Below, in pieces: positions 1 to 10,428 of a DNA stretch of 64,000 nucleotides (within the stretch, counting starts at the first letter, position 1; every line of letters starts with the position of its first letter). The position numbers were made by a program, and so were the translations under genes. The notes beneath the pieces are model-generated. The model had not been told where the DNA came from. It saw nothing but the letters and a program-made list of their open reading frames with translations, and made no database searches. Where the stretch lies: positions 271,852 through 335,851 of the forward strand of contig JAQVIJ010000002.1 of NCBI GenBank assembly GCA_028695735.1, given 5' to 3'. Source of the stretch: Deltaproteobacteria bacterium. GTDB taxonomy: Bacteria > Desulfobacterota > Dissulfuribacteria > Dissulfuribacterales > DYLC01.

Positions 1-1
1 G

Positions 2-874
2 TTGCGTTTGGTGCAGGCCCTTCAGTCTCGTGGACACATAGTGGCCATGACAGGGGATGGTGTGAACGATGCCCCTGCCCTCAAGGCAGCCGATATAGGA
101 GTGGCCATGGGCAGGACCGGCACCGAGGTGGCCAGGGAGGCGGCGGACATGGTCTTGGCCGACGACAACTTCAGCTCCATAGAGGCCGCTGTGGAAGAAG
201 GCCGTTGTGTCTTTGACAACCTGATCAAGTTCATAGTCTGGACATTGCCCACCAATCTGGGCGAAGGCCTCGTGATTTTAGCGGCCATGCTTCTAAACGT
301 GGCCCTGCCCATTTTGCCCGTACAGATTTTGTGGATCAACATGACCACAGCGGTATTTTTGGGCCTTATGCTGGTCTTTGAGCCAAAGGAAGAGGATATC
401 ATGCAACGACCGCCAAGGGATGTAAGGGCGCCGATTCTTACGCCCTGGCTCATATTTCGCATAGTCTTTGTGGGTGCTCTGCTTCTGACTGTCTGTTTTG
501 GACTGTTTAATTGGGCGCTTGCCCATAATTATACCCTGTCAGAGGCGCGCACCCTGGCTGTAAATGCCTTTGTGGTGATGGAGTTGTTTTATCTCTTTAA
601 CTGCCGCCACCTGATGTTTCCTTTGTTTAAGGGTGATTTTCTTTCAAATCCCTGGGTCTTTTGGGGAGCAGGGCTTACACTGCTGTTGCAGGTGACATAC
701 ACCTATGCGCCTTTGATGCAGCGGCTGTTTCACAGCGCATCCATGGACTGGTTTGCCTGGCTTTTGGTATGTGCCGCGAGCGCCGTAGTGTTGGTATTGG
801 TAGAGCTTGAGAAATGGATTCTGCGCAGAGTAAAAGAAGGGCATCAGAAGTCCAATGCCTCCTTTACACTGTAA
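2..874 (+). CDS. Cation-transporting P-type ATPase, C-terminal part (truncated by window start)
   Basis: TGDGVNDAPALKAADIGVAMG hinge motif followed by C-terminal TM helices. Confidence 0.93.
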   Translation: MRLVQALQSRGHIVAMTGDGVNDAPALKAADIGVAMGRTGTEVAREAADMVLADDNFSSIEAAVEEGRCVFDNLIKFIVWTLPTNLGEGLVILAAMLLNVALPILPVQILWINMTTAVFLGLMLVFEPKEEDIMQRPPRDVRAPILTPWLIFRIVFVGALLLTVCFGLFNWALAHNYTLSEARTLAVNAFVVMELFYLFNCRHLMFPLFKGDFLSNPWVFWGAGLTLLLQVTYTYAPLMQRLFHSASMDWFAWLLVCAASAVVLVLVELEKWILRRVKEGHQKSNASFTL

Positions 875-1704
875 CGCCTGCCATCAAACATCACGGCCGC
901 ACCTGCCATTTTCATGTCGTGAGGAAATGCGAGGCGCATTCCTGTCTCAAGACAGCGTTTGAGCACCTCTTTGCGCTCTGAAAGTATGGTGAGGGGAAAG
1001 AGGTCATAGGACATGGACCAGGCAGGATTCAGTTGATTGGCATTGGGAATGAGATCCCCTGCGAACATGAGGTCAAAGGTCTCGCCCTTAAAGATGGGAA
1101 GTAGCATGTACGGAGTGTGGCCGTTGGACACAAACCACTCTACGCCTTTCAGGGTGGGCTCTGGGTTGTCTCCTGTGACGAATCGCAGGAGGTTTGAGGT
1201 GTGCAGAAAGGCCAGGTCCCGTTTGAGAAAGGATGCCCTGTCGCGTTCCGTGGGTGCATTGGCGTGCCTCCAGTGGCCTTCGTGTATCCAGTGCCTGGCG
1301 CAAGGGAAGGTGGGCAAGGTTTCACCCCTTTCATTGGAATACGAAAACCCGCCCACATGGTCGAAGTGCAGGTGCGTGAGTATCACATCCGTCACGCTTT
1401 CTTTGGAAACAGAGAGGCGTTTTAGGGTATCGGAAATGGCATGGGGACGATTTTCTATGGCATAGCGGTCCAATTCATTTTGAGGCCACTTGTCGCCGGC
1501 CCCGCCGTCTATCACCATGACACAGCCGGTTTTTTTGTTTATGGCCAACAGTGTGCGCATGGCGATCCTGACACGGTTTAGCTCATCCACCTCCTCCACC
1601 TTGGACCACAATACCTTGGGCACCACGCCGTACATGGCGCCTCCATCCAGGGCGATGGTGCCCGTCACTATGGAATAGAGTTCGAAGTCACTGATCTTCA
1701 GCAT
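844..1704 (-). CDS. MBL-fold metallo-hydrolase
   Basis: HLHFDHVGG metal-binding motif. Confidence 0.9.
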   Translation of the reverse strand: MLKISDFELYSIVTGTIALDGGAMYGVVPKVLWSKVEEVDELNRVRIAMRTLLAINKKTGCVMVIDGGAGDKWPQNELDRYAIENRPHAISDTLKRLSVSKESVTDVILTHLHFDHVGGFSYSNERGETLPTFPCARHWIHEGHWRHANAPTERDRASFLKRDLAFLHTSNLLRFVTGDNPEPTLKGVEWFVSNGHTPYMLLPIFKGETFDLMFAGDLIPNANQLNPAWSMSYDLFPLTILSERKEVLKRCLETGMRLAFPHDMKMAGAAVMFDGRRYSVKEALDF

Positions 1705-3037
1705 GGCCGTAGATTCCTTCTTTTTCCAAACACATCAAGATATATTCAGCCTGGTGAGTGGCTGCGTCAATTGCGATTTTTTGAAGGCCTTTCAAGGCAT
1801 TCCGGCCTATTTTGTTGCGATATTGGGCATCTGACAGGAGTTTTATGGCATTGTCAGCCAATTCCCGGGCATCTTTAATCTCAAATGCGCCTTCTGTCCG
1901 CAGCAGCGCCTCCTTTGCCTCTTCAAAGTTTTCCATGTGAGGTCCGAAGAGTACTGGGCAGGCCCATGCCGCTGGTTCCATGGGGTTTTGCCCGCCCTTG
2001 GGCACAAGGGAGCCGCCCACAAATGCCACGGTTGCAATGGAATAAAGGGAGAAGAGCAGGCCCATACGATCCACTAAAATTACGGGAGTTACATGAGATT
2101 CTTCACAAGGCGTATCAGGTTTGCATTCAACGATGTTTTCAAGGTCACTGAGCGTCATGGAGGGAATGGCGGCCTGTTCGCAGGCGGTCTTCAGATCGGA
2201 AAGCCGGTTGAGGTGCCGAGGGGCCAGAAAGACCCAAAGGGTAGGCAAGGTCTGTTTTAACAGGGCGATTGCCCTGGCCGTTTCCTGAACCTCATCGCCT
2301 CGAATGCTTCCAGCCACCAATATCTGGGCGTCTTTCGAGAGATGCAGCCGTTTTTTCATTTCTTGGGCCTTATGAGAATCGGTCTTGTGCAGAAGACCTT
2401 CGAATTTGGCGTTTCCTGTGACATGAATTGTGTCTGGAATTGCACCCAGTTGAATCAGGCGGTGTTTGTAGGTCTCAGAGATGGCGCATATGCCGTAAAA
2501 TTGTTGTAAAATCGGGCCGAATACGGTCTTGAGCCGCATGTAGCGGCCAAATGAGCGGTTTGATATGCGCGCATTCAGCAAGACGGTCCTGATACCACGC
2601 CGTTTGGCGGAAAGCAGCATATTGGGCCAGAGCTCCGTCTCTACCGAGGCATAGATGCGGGGTTGTATGGCCTTGAAGGCATCGCCGGCTGCACGAGGGA
2701 GATCGAACGGGGCCAGCACCACCTGGGCGATTCCGGTTAATTCCTTCATGGCATACCGGTATCCCGTGACGGTGAACACTGAAAGCAGCAGCCTGGTTTC
2801 AGGGGCCATGCGTTTTACTGCGTGCAGAATGGCCGATGCTGCTGATACCTCTCCCACTGATGCGGCGTGCATCCAGATGTCGTAGGGGGCGTTTTGCAGG
2901 ATATGTGATGAATAGATGCCGAATCTCTGCTGTCTTTCTTCGAAGGTCAATATGTGTATCAGAGGGCTTTGTCTGCAATAAAGCCATTTTACAGGCCCTT
3001 CAAGGATAAATGTGATGTTTTGATATAGGTGCAACAT
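1688..3037 (-). CDS. waaA: 3-deoxy-D-manno-octulosonic acid transferase
   Basis: WMHAASVGEV, ETELWPN, NARISNRS and GGSLVPKGGQNPMEPA motifs of KdtA/WaaA. Confidence 0.93.
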   Translation of the reverse strand: MLHLYQNITFILEGPVKWLYCRQSPLIHILTFEERQQRFGIYSSHILQNAPYDIWMHAASVGEVSAASAILHAVKRMAPETRLLLSVFTVTGYRYAMKELTGIAQVVLAPFDLPRAAGDAFKAIQPRIYASVETELWPNMLLSAKRRGIRTVLLNARISNRSFGRYMRLKTVFGPILQQFYGICAISETYKHRLIQLGAIPDTIHVTGNAKFEGLLHKTDSHKAQEMKKRLHLSKDAQILVAGSIRGDEVQETARAIALLKQTLPTLWVFLAPRHLNRLSDLKTACEQAAIPSMTLSDLENIVECKPDTPCEESHVTPVILVDRMGLLFSLYSIATVAFVGGSLVPKGGQNPMEPAAWACPVLFGPHMENFEEAKEALLRTEGAFEIKDARELADNAIKLLSDAQYRNKIGRNALKGLQKIAIDAATHQAEYILMCLEKEGIYGHAEDQ

Positions 3038-3111
3038 TGCGGGTTGAAGAGTCCTGTTTTTTTTGTTTAACTGAATTAAATGGTTTCATAATTAAAATAG
3101 GAGGTGGTTTT

Positions 3112-3579
3112 ATGCAAGAACTCATTTCTCGCACCGTATCCTGTGGTGTGTATATAATCACGGCCAGACATGGTGACAAGATAAACGGCATGACTGCTGC
3201 CTGGGTTACACAGGTTTCATTCAAGCCGGCCCTTGTGGGTGTGGCCGTCTCCCGTCAGCGTTATACCTATGAGCTCATCGAGGCATCCAGGGTCTTTTGC
3301 ATCAACGCTGTTTCCAGGGAACAGGTTCAGCTGGCCAAGGAATTCGGCTTCAAGACCGGCAGAAGGGTGGACAAATTTGCAAACGTGGAATATATGAATG
3401 CCCCAAAGGGTTCACCCATAATCAAGGCGGCTTATGCCTATCTCGAATGTGAGGTTGTGCAGACCGTTGAGATGGGCGATCATCTATTTGTGGCTGGTAG
3501 AGTGGAGACCGGCGCTGTCCTGAACGGGCAGGTCGAGCCCCTCATCTTCAGATGGGGCGATTTCTTTGGAGGAAAGTGA
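3112..3579 (+). CDS. Flavin reductase family protein
   Basis: ATG at 3112 after AGGAGGT; flavin reductase-like fold signature (GVYIITARHGDKINGMTAAWVTQVSFKP). Confidence 0.85.
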   Translation: MQELISRTVSCGVYIITARHGDKINGMTAAWVTQVSFKPALVGVAVSRQRYTYELIEASRVFCINAVSREQVQLAKEFGFKTGRRVDKFANVEYMNAPKGSPIIKAAYAYLECEVVQTVEMGDHLFVAGRVETGAVLNGQVEPLIFRWGDFFGGK

Positions 3580-3582
3580 GAA

Positions 3583-4281
3583 ATGACTGATAAAACAGAA
3601 AAAAAACATGAAGACAATGAAAAACCGGAATTTCATGCCAGTATAGTGCCCAAGTACCTGGTGGGGAGCGAAAAGGAGATAGAGCAGGACCCCATTTTAC
3701 ACACTGCACTGCATTTTTTGATGCACAGGGGCAGGGAACTGTTGGCTGTGGCGGCTGTGATCATCCTGTTTTTCAGCCTGATTACCGGTTATTCCGCATA
3801 CAAGGAAAGCCAGGAGAAAAAGGCCTCCGGCCTTGTGGCCAGGGCTATGTCCCTGGAGGATGAGACCAGGAAGATGGCTGAACTCAAGTCCGTCACGGAC
3901 AAGTACGGTTCCACACACACGGGCAAACAGGCCCTGCTTCTGTTGGCAAGGCTTCAAGAGGACGCAGGGCAGGTGGAGGAGGCCAGGGCCACCTTGAAAA
4001 AGGCGGTTTCAGGTCTGTCGGGTCTTCTACAGGCCAGCGCCTATCTGCAATCCGGTTATCTGAATGAGAGGGCCAACCAGCCCGACAAGGCCAAGGCCGA
4101 ATTTGAGGCCGCCACCAAGGAGCCTGCCTTTGCAGCCGTGGCCCAGCTTGATCTTGCCCGAGTGGCGGAGCAGATACAAGACAAGGAAGCCGCCAAGAAT
4201 GCCTATAGAAAATATCTTGAATTGAGCGGAGACAGCCCTGCCAACAAGGGTTTTGTTGAATGGCGTTTGAGCAGGCTCTAA
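3583..4281 (+). CDS. Tetratricopeptide repeat protein with one N-terminal TM helix (YfgM-like)
   Basis: Single TM segment plus TPR-like helices. Confidence 0.65.
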   Translation: MTDKTEKKHEDNEKPEFHASIVPKYLVGSEKEIEQDPILHTALHFLMHRGRELLAVAAVIILFFSLITGYSAYKESQEKKASGLVARAMSLEDETRKMAELKSVTDKYGSTHTGKQALLLLARLQEDAGQVEEARATLKKAVSGLSGLLQASAYLQSGYLNERANQPDKAKAEFEAATKEPAFAAVAQLDLARVAEQIQDKEAAKNAYRKYLELSGDSPANKGFVEWRLSRL

Positions 4282-4349
4282 AGCTCCAGCCTGGGAACGG
4301 GACAAGAATGGTTGACAGAGGGCAATTTTTTGAGGTTCCCAACAGTAAA

Positions 4350-5177
4350 TCAGAGGGTGATGCGCCCATCGAATACCACTAATGCAGGCCCTGTCAGAAA
4401 TACATCCTTAACTGTGTCATTCCTCGGCATAAAATCTATAATCAGCACGTCCCCGCCTTGTGTAAGGACCCTGACAGGCGGTTTGCATAGGCCTTTTATC
4501 GCGCTTATGATAGCCCCGGCGGTGGCCCCTGTCCCGCATGCAAGCGTCTCGTCTTCCACGCCCCTTTCATAGGTTCTGATGGCTATTTCAGATGGGCCCA
4601 ATACCTGCACGAAATTGACGTTTGTTCCCTTGGGTTGAAATGTGCCATGATATCGAATGGCCCTGCCTGATTCCACTACAGGGGCATGTCTGATGTCCGG
4701 TACAAAGAGAACGGTATGAGGCACGCCTGTGTCTATGTGGTGAACGGTCACGGTTTGTCTTTCAAGAGGCAGGTCGATGTCTGTCTTCAGATTTCGGGGG
4801 TCCGATAGCCGTATCCTGACCTGTTCGGATGCCTGAAAGACCTCAGCCTCTATGATGCCGGCCAGTGTTTCAAATCGCATTTGAGCAGGTGCTATTTGCG
4901 ACAGATTTGCAAAACGCGCAGCGCATCTGGCCCCGTTTCCACACATCTCCGCCTCGCTGCCGTCGGCATTGAAAAAACGCCAGCGGAAGTGGGTTGCAGG
5001 CTGAGTGGGGCCGGGGTTTTCTATGAGGATAAGACCATCTGCGCCTATGCCGAATTTGCGGTGACACAGACGTCTGGCCGCTTCCTTGCCGTTTTCAAGC
5101 GCCGCCATCTCTGCCCTGTTGTCAATGATGACGAAATCGTTTCCGCCGCCCTGCATCTTTGTAAAAAAAATATCCAA
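4350..5177 (-). CDS. dapF: Diaminopimelate epimerase
   Basis: FTKMQGGGNDFV, MCGNGARC and ERGVEDETLACGTGA motifs. Confidence 0.96.
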   Translation of the reverse strand: MDIFFTKMQGGGNDFVIIDNRAEMAALENGKEAARRLCHRKFGIGADGLILIENPGPTQPATHFRWRFFNADGSEAEMCGNGARCAARFANLSQIAPAQMRFETLAGIIEAEVFQASEQVRIRLSDPRNLKTDIDLPLERQTVTVHHIDTGVPHTVLFVPDIRHAPVVESGRAIRYHGTFQPKGTNVNFVQVLGPSEIAIRTYERGVEDETLACGTGATAGAIISAIKGLCKPPVRVLTQGGDVLIIDFMPRNDTVKDVFLTGPALVVFDGRITL

Positions 5178-5285
5178 TGGTAGAGTCTCCTTTTAAGAAT
5201 AAAATTGACGAATGTATTATATGGGGATTAAGATAACTTTTGAAACATTCCAAATAACTTGTATTGACGACATGGGAGGTGGCTT

Positions 5286-5618
5286 ATGCGTTGTCCTAAG
5301 TGTGGAACCATTGATTTCGATTATCTGACCGCATGTCCTTATTGTAAAACGGATTTGACAAAAATAAAAGAAAAATTGGGGGGTTTTGTGCAACCTCCAG
5401 CTGAGCCGGTGAAGTGGCTTACCACCAATAAAACTACTATCTCTCCAGCTGTTTCTTTGCAGGAACTGGATGTATCAGACCTGGTGCGTGACGACTACAG
5501 CGCAGGCGAGCCTGTCTCCATTGAACTTGAACCGCTGGATATAGATGTAAAAGACATCTCTCAAAATGAGGAATTCAAGAAAAAATTAAATCAGCTGGAT
5601 GAGTTGCTGAACAAATAA
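5286..5618 (+). CDS. Small zinc-ribbon protein
   Basis: N-terminal CPKC...CPYC. Confidence 0.6.
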   Translation: MRCPKCGTIDFDYLTACPYCKTDLTKIKEKLGGFVQPPAEPVKWLTTNKTTISPAVSLQELDVSDLVRDDYSAGEPVSIELEPLDIDVKDISQNEEFKKKLNQLDELLNK

Positions 5619-5636
5619 AAGGAGCTACGCAGGAAG

Positions 5637-6707
5637 ATGTATCTAAACACCGTTTCCAGGATCAGGTTTCTATTTTTATGCACCGCCGGAATATTGCTGG
5701 TTTTCATTCTCTTGTCGGGTTGTGCATTCAAGGAAGCCAACCCTGCTGCAACAGGCTCAAATCCCCCAGAGTCCAGTGCAGCCCGGTCTTCTTCTTCAAA
5801 GGAGGCTGCAAAGGCCGCAAACGCCGCCAAAATGGAGGAACTGGATAATCGCGTCATTGGTTCTCCCATGATGGTGACATCCGATTATTTCAGGGAGGTG
5901 AACGTCCAGGGCGGTTCCGGCAACTCCATAAAACTCTTTGGGGATTCAAAGCGTGAAAAGGAATTGGAAAACAGGCTGGAGGCCTTGGAAAGCAGGCTGA
6001 TGGGGCTTCCCCAAAGGGCCAAGGGAGTGGACGGCATGCCTGTTCTCAGGAGAAAGGTAGTCATGTTGTCCCTGCTCGGTGACATGGGGCTGGATGTCCT
6101 CTCCCTTTTGCCTGCGGCGTTGAGGCGCACCGACGGGCTCGTCCCCATGGATGCCTCCTATCTTTCTGAATTGCTGAAGTCAAGGGGATACAGTGAGTCT
6201 GATCTGTTAAAGGCATCGGTCAGACGTGACATAGCGGTCTTTGCAGGTATCCATGCCTATGTGCTGGTTTATTTTCCTCAGAGCAATCTGCCTGCATTTG
6301 CAAAAACAGACCTGCGTATCGATGTATTTCATGCCACAGAACCCCTGTTGATCGCCTCGTTCCTGACGAACGTAAAGGAATTCGACTCGGTGGCTGCCAA
6401 GATATCAGATGATGTCGTCAGGGCTACGGAATGGTCCTGTCGTATCGTGAAGATCGAAGGCGGAAAGGTGTTTCTGAATGCCGGGAGGCTTACCGGTCTG
6501 CAACCAGGGGACAGGCTCAGGGTGTTTGGCCGCGGGAAGGAGGTGACCGATCCCATTACCGGCCGTTCCCTGGGTTTTGCTACAGGAGATATGAAGGGCG
6601 AGCTGGTGATAGATAGTCTTTTTTCAGTGGATGCCTCAGAGGCTAAAATTGTTTCCGGTGCTGGTATGGAAACAGGCGATACGGTCAAGATGGCCGCGTT
6701 GTCCTGA
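5637..6707 (+). CDS. Lipoprotein with FlgT-like C-terminal domain
   Basis: Lipobox LLSGC; C-terminal GGKVFLNAGRLTGLQPGDRLRVF. Confidence 0.55.
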   Translation: MYLNTVSRIRFLFLCTAGILLVFILLSGCAFKEANPAATGSNPPESSAARSSSSKEAAKAANAAKMEELDNRVIGSPMMVTSDYFREVNVQGGSGNSIKLFGDSKREKELENRLEALESRLMGLPQRAKGVDGMPVLRRKVVMLSLLGDMGLDVLSLLPAALRRTDGLVPMDASYLSELLKSRGYSESDLLKASVRRDIAVFAGIHAYVLVYFPQSNLPAFAKTDLRIDVFHATEPLLIASFLTNVKEFDSVAAKISDDVVRATEWSCRIVKIEGGKVFLNAGRLTGLQPGDRLRVFGRGKEVTDPITGRSLGFATGDMKGELVIDSLFSVDASEAKIVSGAGMETGDTVKMAALS

Positions 6708-6833
6708 TGGAAACCGTCTCAAGATATAATCTTGAGGGTTCCCTAATGGTCTTGCCTGTCTGCATGATATTATGTATAGTTGTTTTTCATTAAGGCAGTT
6801 CACATGTTCATCTGAGGGGGGAGCGAAGAGATC

Positions 6834-8102
6834 ATGGTTGTCATCAGAACCTTGTGTTGTCTGGTTTTTATGTTGATGGTATGTAGTGTTTCCATCGCCC
6901 ACACTGACAGCAATAAACATTCAGTTCCATTATATCAAAAATATACAAAGCCAGCAGAACCGCAAAGACCTGTTAACAATGTCTCTCATAACACGACAGC
7001 AGCCAAGTTAAATACAGCAAAGAATGCCAAAAATACTCCTCATAAAGACTTAAAGACATCCGCAACCACCAAAAAGACCAAAGTGGCTGCGATATCTGCA
7101 AACAAAAAGACATCTATACCATCACCTGCCTCTAAAAGACCACTTGTCGCTAACTTAAGACATGAGGCATCAAAAAAGGGCACAATCCAGAAGGCCAACA
7201 TCTCCAATAAGCATGTCACTCAAAAAGTAGCTGTCATATCCGGCTCATCGTCAAAGAATAGGCAGAAAACGTCGCGGTTATCTGTGAGCCATGAGCCATC
7301 TCCAATAGATATCCATCAGATTCATTTCAGCTCCAGATCAGTAATGGTTTATGACGATGCATCCAATCGTGTGTTGTATGCACGCAATGCCGATGATGTA
7401 GTGCCTATCGCTTCCATTACCAAATTGATGACTGCAACCGTTATATTGGATGCGCATCTGCCCATGCATACTCCGATAACCGTAACAGAGGAAGACGTTG
7501 ACATGCTTCGCCATTCTTCGTCCCGTCTGCCTGTGGGCGCTGTATTGCCGCGGCGGGAGCTGCTCAGGCTATCGCTCATGTCTTCTGAAAATCGGGCTAC
7601 TCATGCCTTGGCCCGCACATACCCCGGAGGCGTCCAGGCATGTGTTGCAGCCATGAACCATAAGGCCAGGGCGTTGGGGATGTCCAATACATTCTTTGCG
7701 GATCCCACAGGTCTTTATTCGACTAACCGTTCTACAGCGCATGATCTGATGGTATTGGTCAAAAACAGCTATCAGTATGAGTTGATTCAGGAGTTTACCA
7801 CCACTCCGGAATGCAAGGTTGCCTCCAACAAGGGCTGTATCGCCTTCAGGAACACAAATCCCCTGGTTAGAGAAGGGCGGTGGGACATAGAGCTCAGCAA
7901 AACAGGTTTTATAAATGAGGCTGGTCTCTGTATGGTGATGAAGGCGAATATAGCCGATCGTCCTGTGATTATAGTGTTGCTGGATGCAAACAGTAAGGAA
8001 GGACGCCTGCAGGATGCCAATAATATAAAGCGGTGGATAGAGGCCGGCACACGTCATGCCCTGACCGCCGGATATGGTTTCAGGCCCGGTGAAAGGAGCT
8101 GA
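6834..8102 (+). CDS. D-alanyl-D-alanine endopeptidase / peptidase S11 family (PbpG-like)
   Basis: SITKLMTA (SxxK), SSEN and KTG motifs; Lys/Thr-rich N-terminal linker. Confidence 0.88.
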   Translation: MVVIRTLCCLVFMLMVCSVSIAHTDSNKHSVPLYQKYTKPAEPQRPVNNVSHNTTAAKLNTAKNAKNTPHKDLKTSATTKKTKVAAISANKKTSIPSPASKRPLVANLRHEASKKGTIQKANISNKHVTQKVAVISGSSSKNRQKTSRLSVSHEPSPIDIHQIHFSSRSVMVYDDASNRVLYARNADDVVPIASITKLMTATVILDAHLPMHTPITVTEEDVDMLRHSSSRLPVGAVLPRRELLRLSLMSSENRATHALARTYPGGVQACVAAMNHKARALGMSNTFFADPTGLYSTNRSTAHDLMVLVKNSYQYELIQEFTTTPECKVASNKGCIAFRNTNPLVREGRWDIELSKTGFINEAGLCMVMKANIADRPVIIVLLDANSKEGRLQDANNIKRWIEAGTRHALTAGYGFRPGERS

Positions 8103-8175
8103 TGACGGCCAGCAGAGGCAGAGCCGCTTGACACACGGGCAAAATATTGTTATCAACAGACCTGTCGTTTTTGAA

Positions 8176-8249
8176 GGCGCGTAGCTCAGTGGTAGAGCGC
8201 TACCTTGACACGGTAGAGGTCGGCAGTTCAATCCTGCCCGCGCCTACCA
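8176..8249 (+). tRNA. tRNA-Val (anticodon GAC)
   Basis: Cloverleaf GGCGCGTAGCTCAGTGGTAGAGCGCTACCTTGACACGGTAGAGGTCGGCAGTTCAATCCTGCCCGCGCCTACCA; acceptor stem pairs, CCA is encoded. Confidence 0.96.
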
Positions 8250-8321
8250 TTTTTTTATTTCCATCTTTCTGTCGTGCAAGGCATTTTTGCCTATTTTGCG
8301 TGAGGTATTTTTTATAACATC

Positions 8322-10298
8322 TTGATTATGGAAACCGTTGGCAAGACTGTAAACATACGTTTGTTGGATGGCACTGTTCAAGAAGTACCTGAGGGCTCCG
8401 TTGTATCGGATGTGTTGGTTAATGTCTTGAGCAAGAAAAAGGCGAAAGAGGTCTTGCTGGTGCGTATAAATGATGGGAGCGGTGGTCCTGTGCTAAAAGA
8501 CCTCTCCTCCCGTCTGGAAAAAGATTGTGAGCTGGACTTTGTTACGGCCAGCGACCCAGAGGCCCTTGATGTCCTTCGTCATACAACCGCCCATGTGATG
8601 GCCCAGGCGGTTAAGGAATTGTTTCCTGATGTCAAGGTGGCCATAGGGCCTGCTATAGAAAATGGTTTTTATTACGATTTTGACTATAAAAAGGGGTTTA
8701 CTCCAGAGGATTTGGCGGCCATAGAGCTCAAGATGCACGGGATCATTCATGCCCGTCAGGCGATTGTGAGAAAATCCATGCCCATAGAGGATGCCAGGGC
8801 CTACATGGAGCAGCATGAAGAGGTGTACAAGCTTCAGATCCTGAATGAGCTTGCCTCTCAGGGTGAAAAAACTGTGTCTTTCTACGGGCAGGGTGGTTTT
8901 TGGGACCTTTGCAGAGGGCCGCATCTCCCTGACACTGGTTGTATCCCTGCCTTTAAACTTACCCATACGGCCGGAGCCTATTGGCGGGGCGATGAGAAGC
9001 AACCCATGCTTCAGCGTATCTATGGCACCTCTTTCTTCAGCGCAAAGGAGCTCAAGGCATATTTAGACAGGCTGGAAGAGGCAAAACGAAGGGACCATCG
9101 CAGGCTCGGCAGGGAACTGGAGCTGTTTGCCATTGATGATGCCATCGGGCCAGGTCTGATACTCTGGCAGCCCAAGGGTGCCTTGATGCGCAAGACCATA
9201 GAGGATTTCTGGCGTAGCGAGCACCTGCGCCGCGGTTATGAGCTGTTATACACACCGCATATAGCAAGAAGAGACCTGTGGAAGACAAGCGGCCATTTGG
9301 ATTTTTATTCTGAGAGCATGTACGCACCCATGGACATCGACGAGGTGCAGTATCAGCTCAAGCCCATGAATTGCCCCTTCCACATTGCTATTTATAACAT
9401 CAGGAAAAGAAGTTATCGCGAATTGCCTCTGAGATGGTGCGAACTCGGCACCGTATATCGCTATGAACGGACAGGCACGCTCCATGGTCTGATGCGCGTG
9501 CGTGGTTTCACTCAGGACGACGCCCATATCTTTTGCACCAAGGAGCAGTTGAGCAAGGAGATTGGTGAGATACTCGCCATGACCCTTTATGTATTGCGCG
9601 TGTTTGGTTTTCATCGTTATGATGTATATCTTTCAACCCGTCCTGAGAAATACGTGGGTACGGATGAGAACTGGGAGCGCGCTACCAATGCCCTGAAAGA
9701 GGCCCTTGAGACTCAAGGCCTGCCATATAGCATTGATCCTGGCGAAGGGGTCTTTTACGGGCCAAAGATAGACATCAAGATCAAGGATTGCCTGGATCGT
9801 TCCTGGCAGTGTTCCACCATTCAGGTGGATTTCAATCTGCCGGAACGTTTCAATGTGCGTTATGTGGGTGAGGATGGGCAGGAACATGCCCCCATCATGA
9901 TTCATAGGGCATTGATGGGCTCGCTTGAGCGTTTTTTTGGTGTATTGATCGAACACTATGCAGGCGCCTTCCCCATGTGGCTGGCCCCTGTCCAGGCCGT
10001 TGTGCTGACTGTTACAGACCGTTGTGATGCATGGGCTTCTCATGTGGCGAGTGAGCTGCAAAAGGCTGGTTTTCGTGTATCGCTGGACCTTCGCAACGAA
10101 AAACTGGGCAAGAAGGTCAGAGAGGCACAGTTATCCAAGATACCGTTCATGCTGGTGGTCGGAGACAGTGAGGTGCAGGGGCATACAGTCACTCCCCGCA
10201 CAAGGAAAGGCGACAGTCTTGAGTCGATGTCTGTTGATGGAATAATTGATTTGTTTAACAAAGAGATTCAGGCTGCATTTGATTCGGCTGTTCAGTAG
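8322..10298 (+). CDS. thrS: Threonyl-tRNA synthetase
   Basis: TGS domain, HTTAHVMAQAVKELFP, class II aaRS motifs. Confidence 0.98.
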   Translation: MIMETVGKTVNIRLLDGTVQEVPEGSVVSDVLVNVLSKKKAKEVLLVRINDGSGGPVLKDLSSRLEKDCELDFVTASDPEALDVLRHTTAHVMAQAVKELFPDVKVAIGPAIENGFYYDFDYKKGFTPEDLAAIELKMHGIIHARQAIVRKSMPIEDARAYMEQHEEVYKLQILNELASQGEKTVSFYGQGGFWDLCRGPHLPDTGCIPAFKLTHTAGAYWRGDEKQPMLQRIYGTSFFSAKELKAYLDRLEEAKRRDHRRLGRELELFAIDDAIGPGLILWQPKGALMRKTIEDFWRSEHLRRGYELLYTPHIARRDLWKTSGHLDFYSESMYAPMDIDEVQYQLKPMNCPFHIAIYNIRKRSYRELPLRWCELGTVYRYERTGTLHGLMRVRGFTQDDAHIFCTKEQLSKEIGEILAMTLYVLRVFGFHRYDVYLSTRPEKYVGTDENWERATNALKEALETQGLPYSIDPGEGVFYGPKIDIKIKDCLDRSWQCSTIQVDFNLPERFNVRYVGEDGQEHAPIMIHRALMGSLERFFGVLIEHYAGAFPMWLAPVQAVVLTVTDRCDAWASHVASELQKAGFRVSLDLRNEKLGKKVREAQLSKIPFMLVVGDSEVQGHTVTPRTRKGDSLESMSVDGIIDLFNKEIQAAFDSAVQ

Positions 10299-10428
10299 AT
10301 TGTTTTTATATATTGCATTTTTCGTTGTTGAATAGTTTGAGATTGTTTTGTAGTTGTTTTATCTATTTTGACAGACGTTGCATACTGTCTCTGACAGGAA
10401 ATGCCGTCGGAATTTCGGGAGGTAGGAT

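Noticed and set aside
22-526. Many long antisense ORFs in the track (e.g. 22..462-, 8493..9002-, 11896..12459-, 44273..45013-)
   Set aside because: They overlap strongly supported genes on the other strand, lack domain signatures, and are expected in GC-rich codon-biased DNA.
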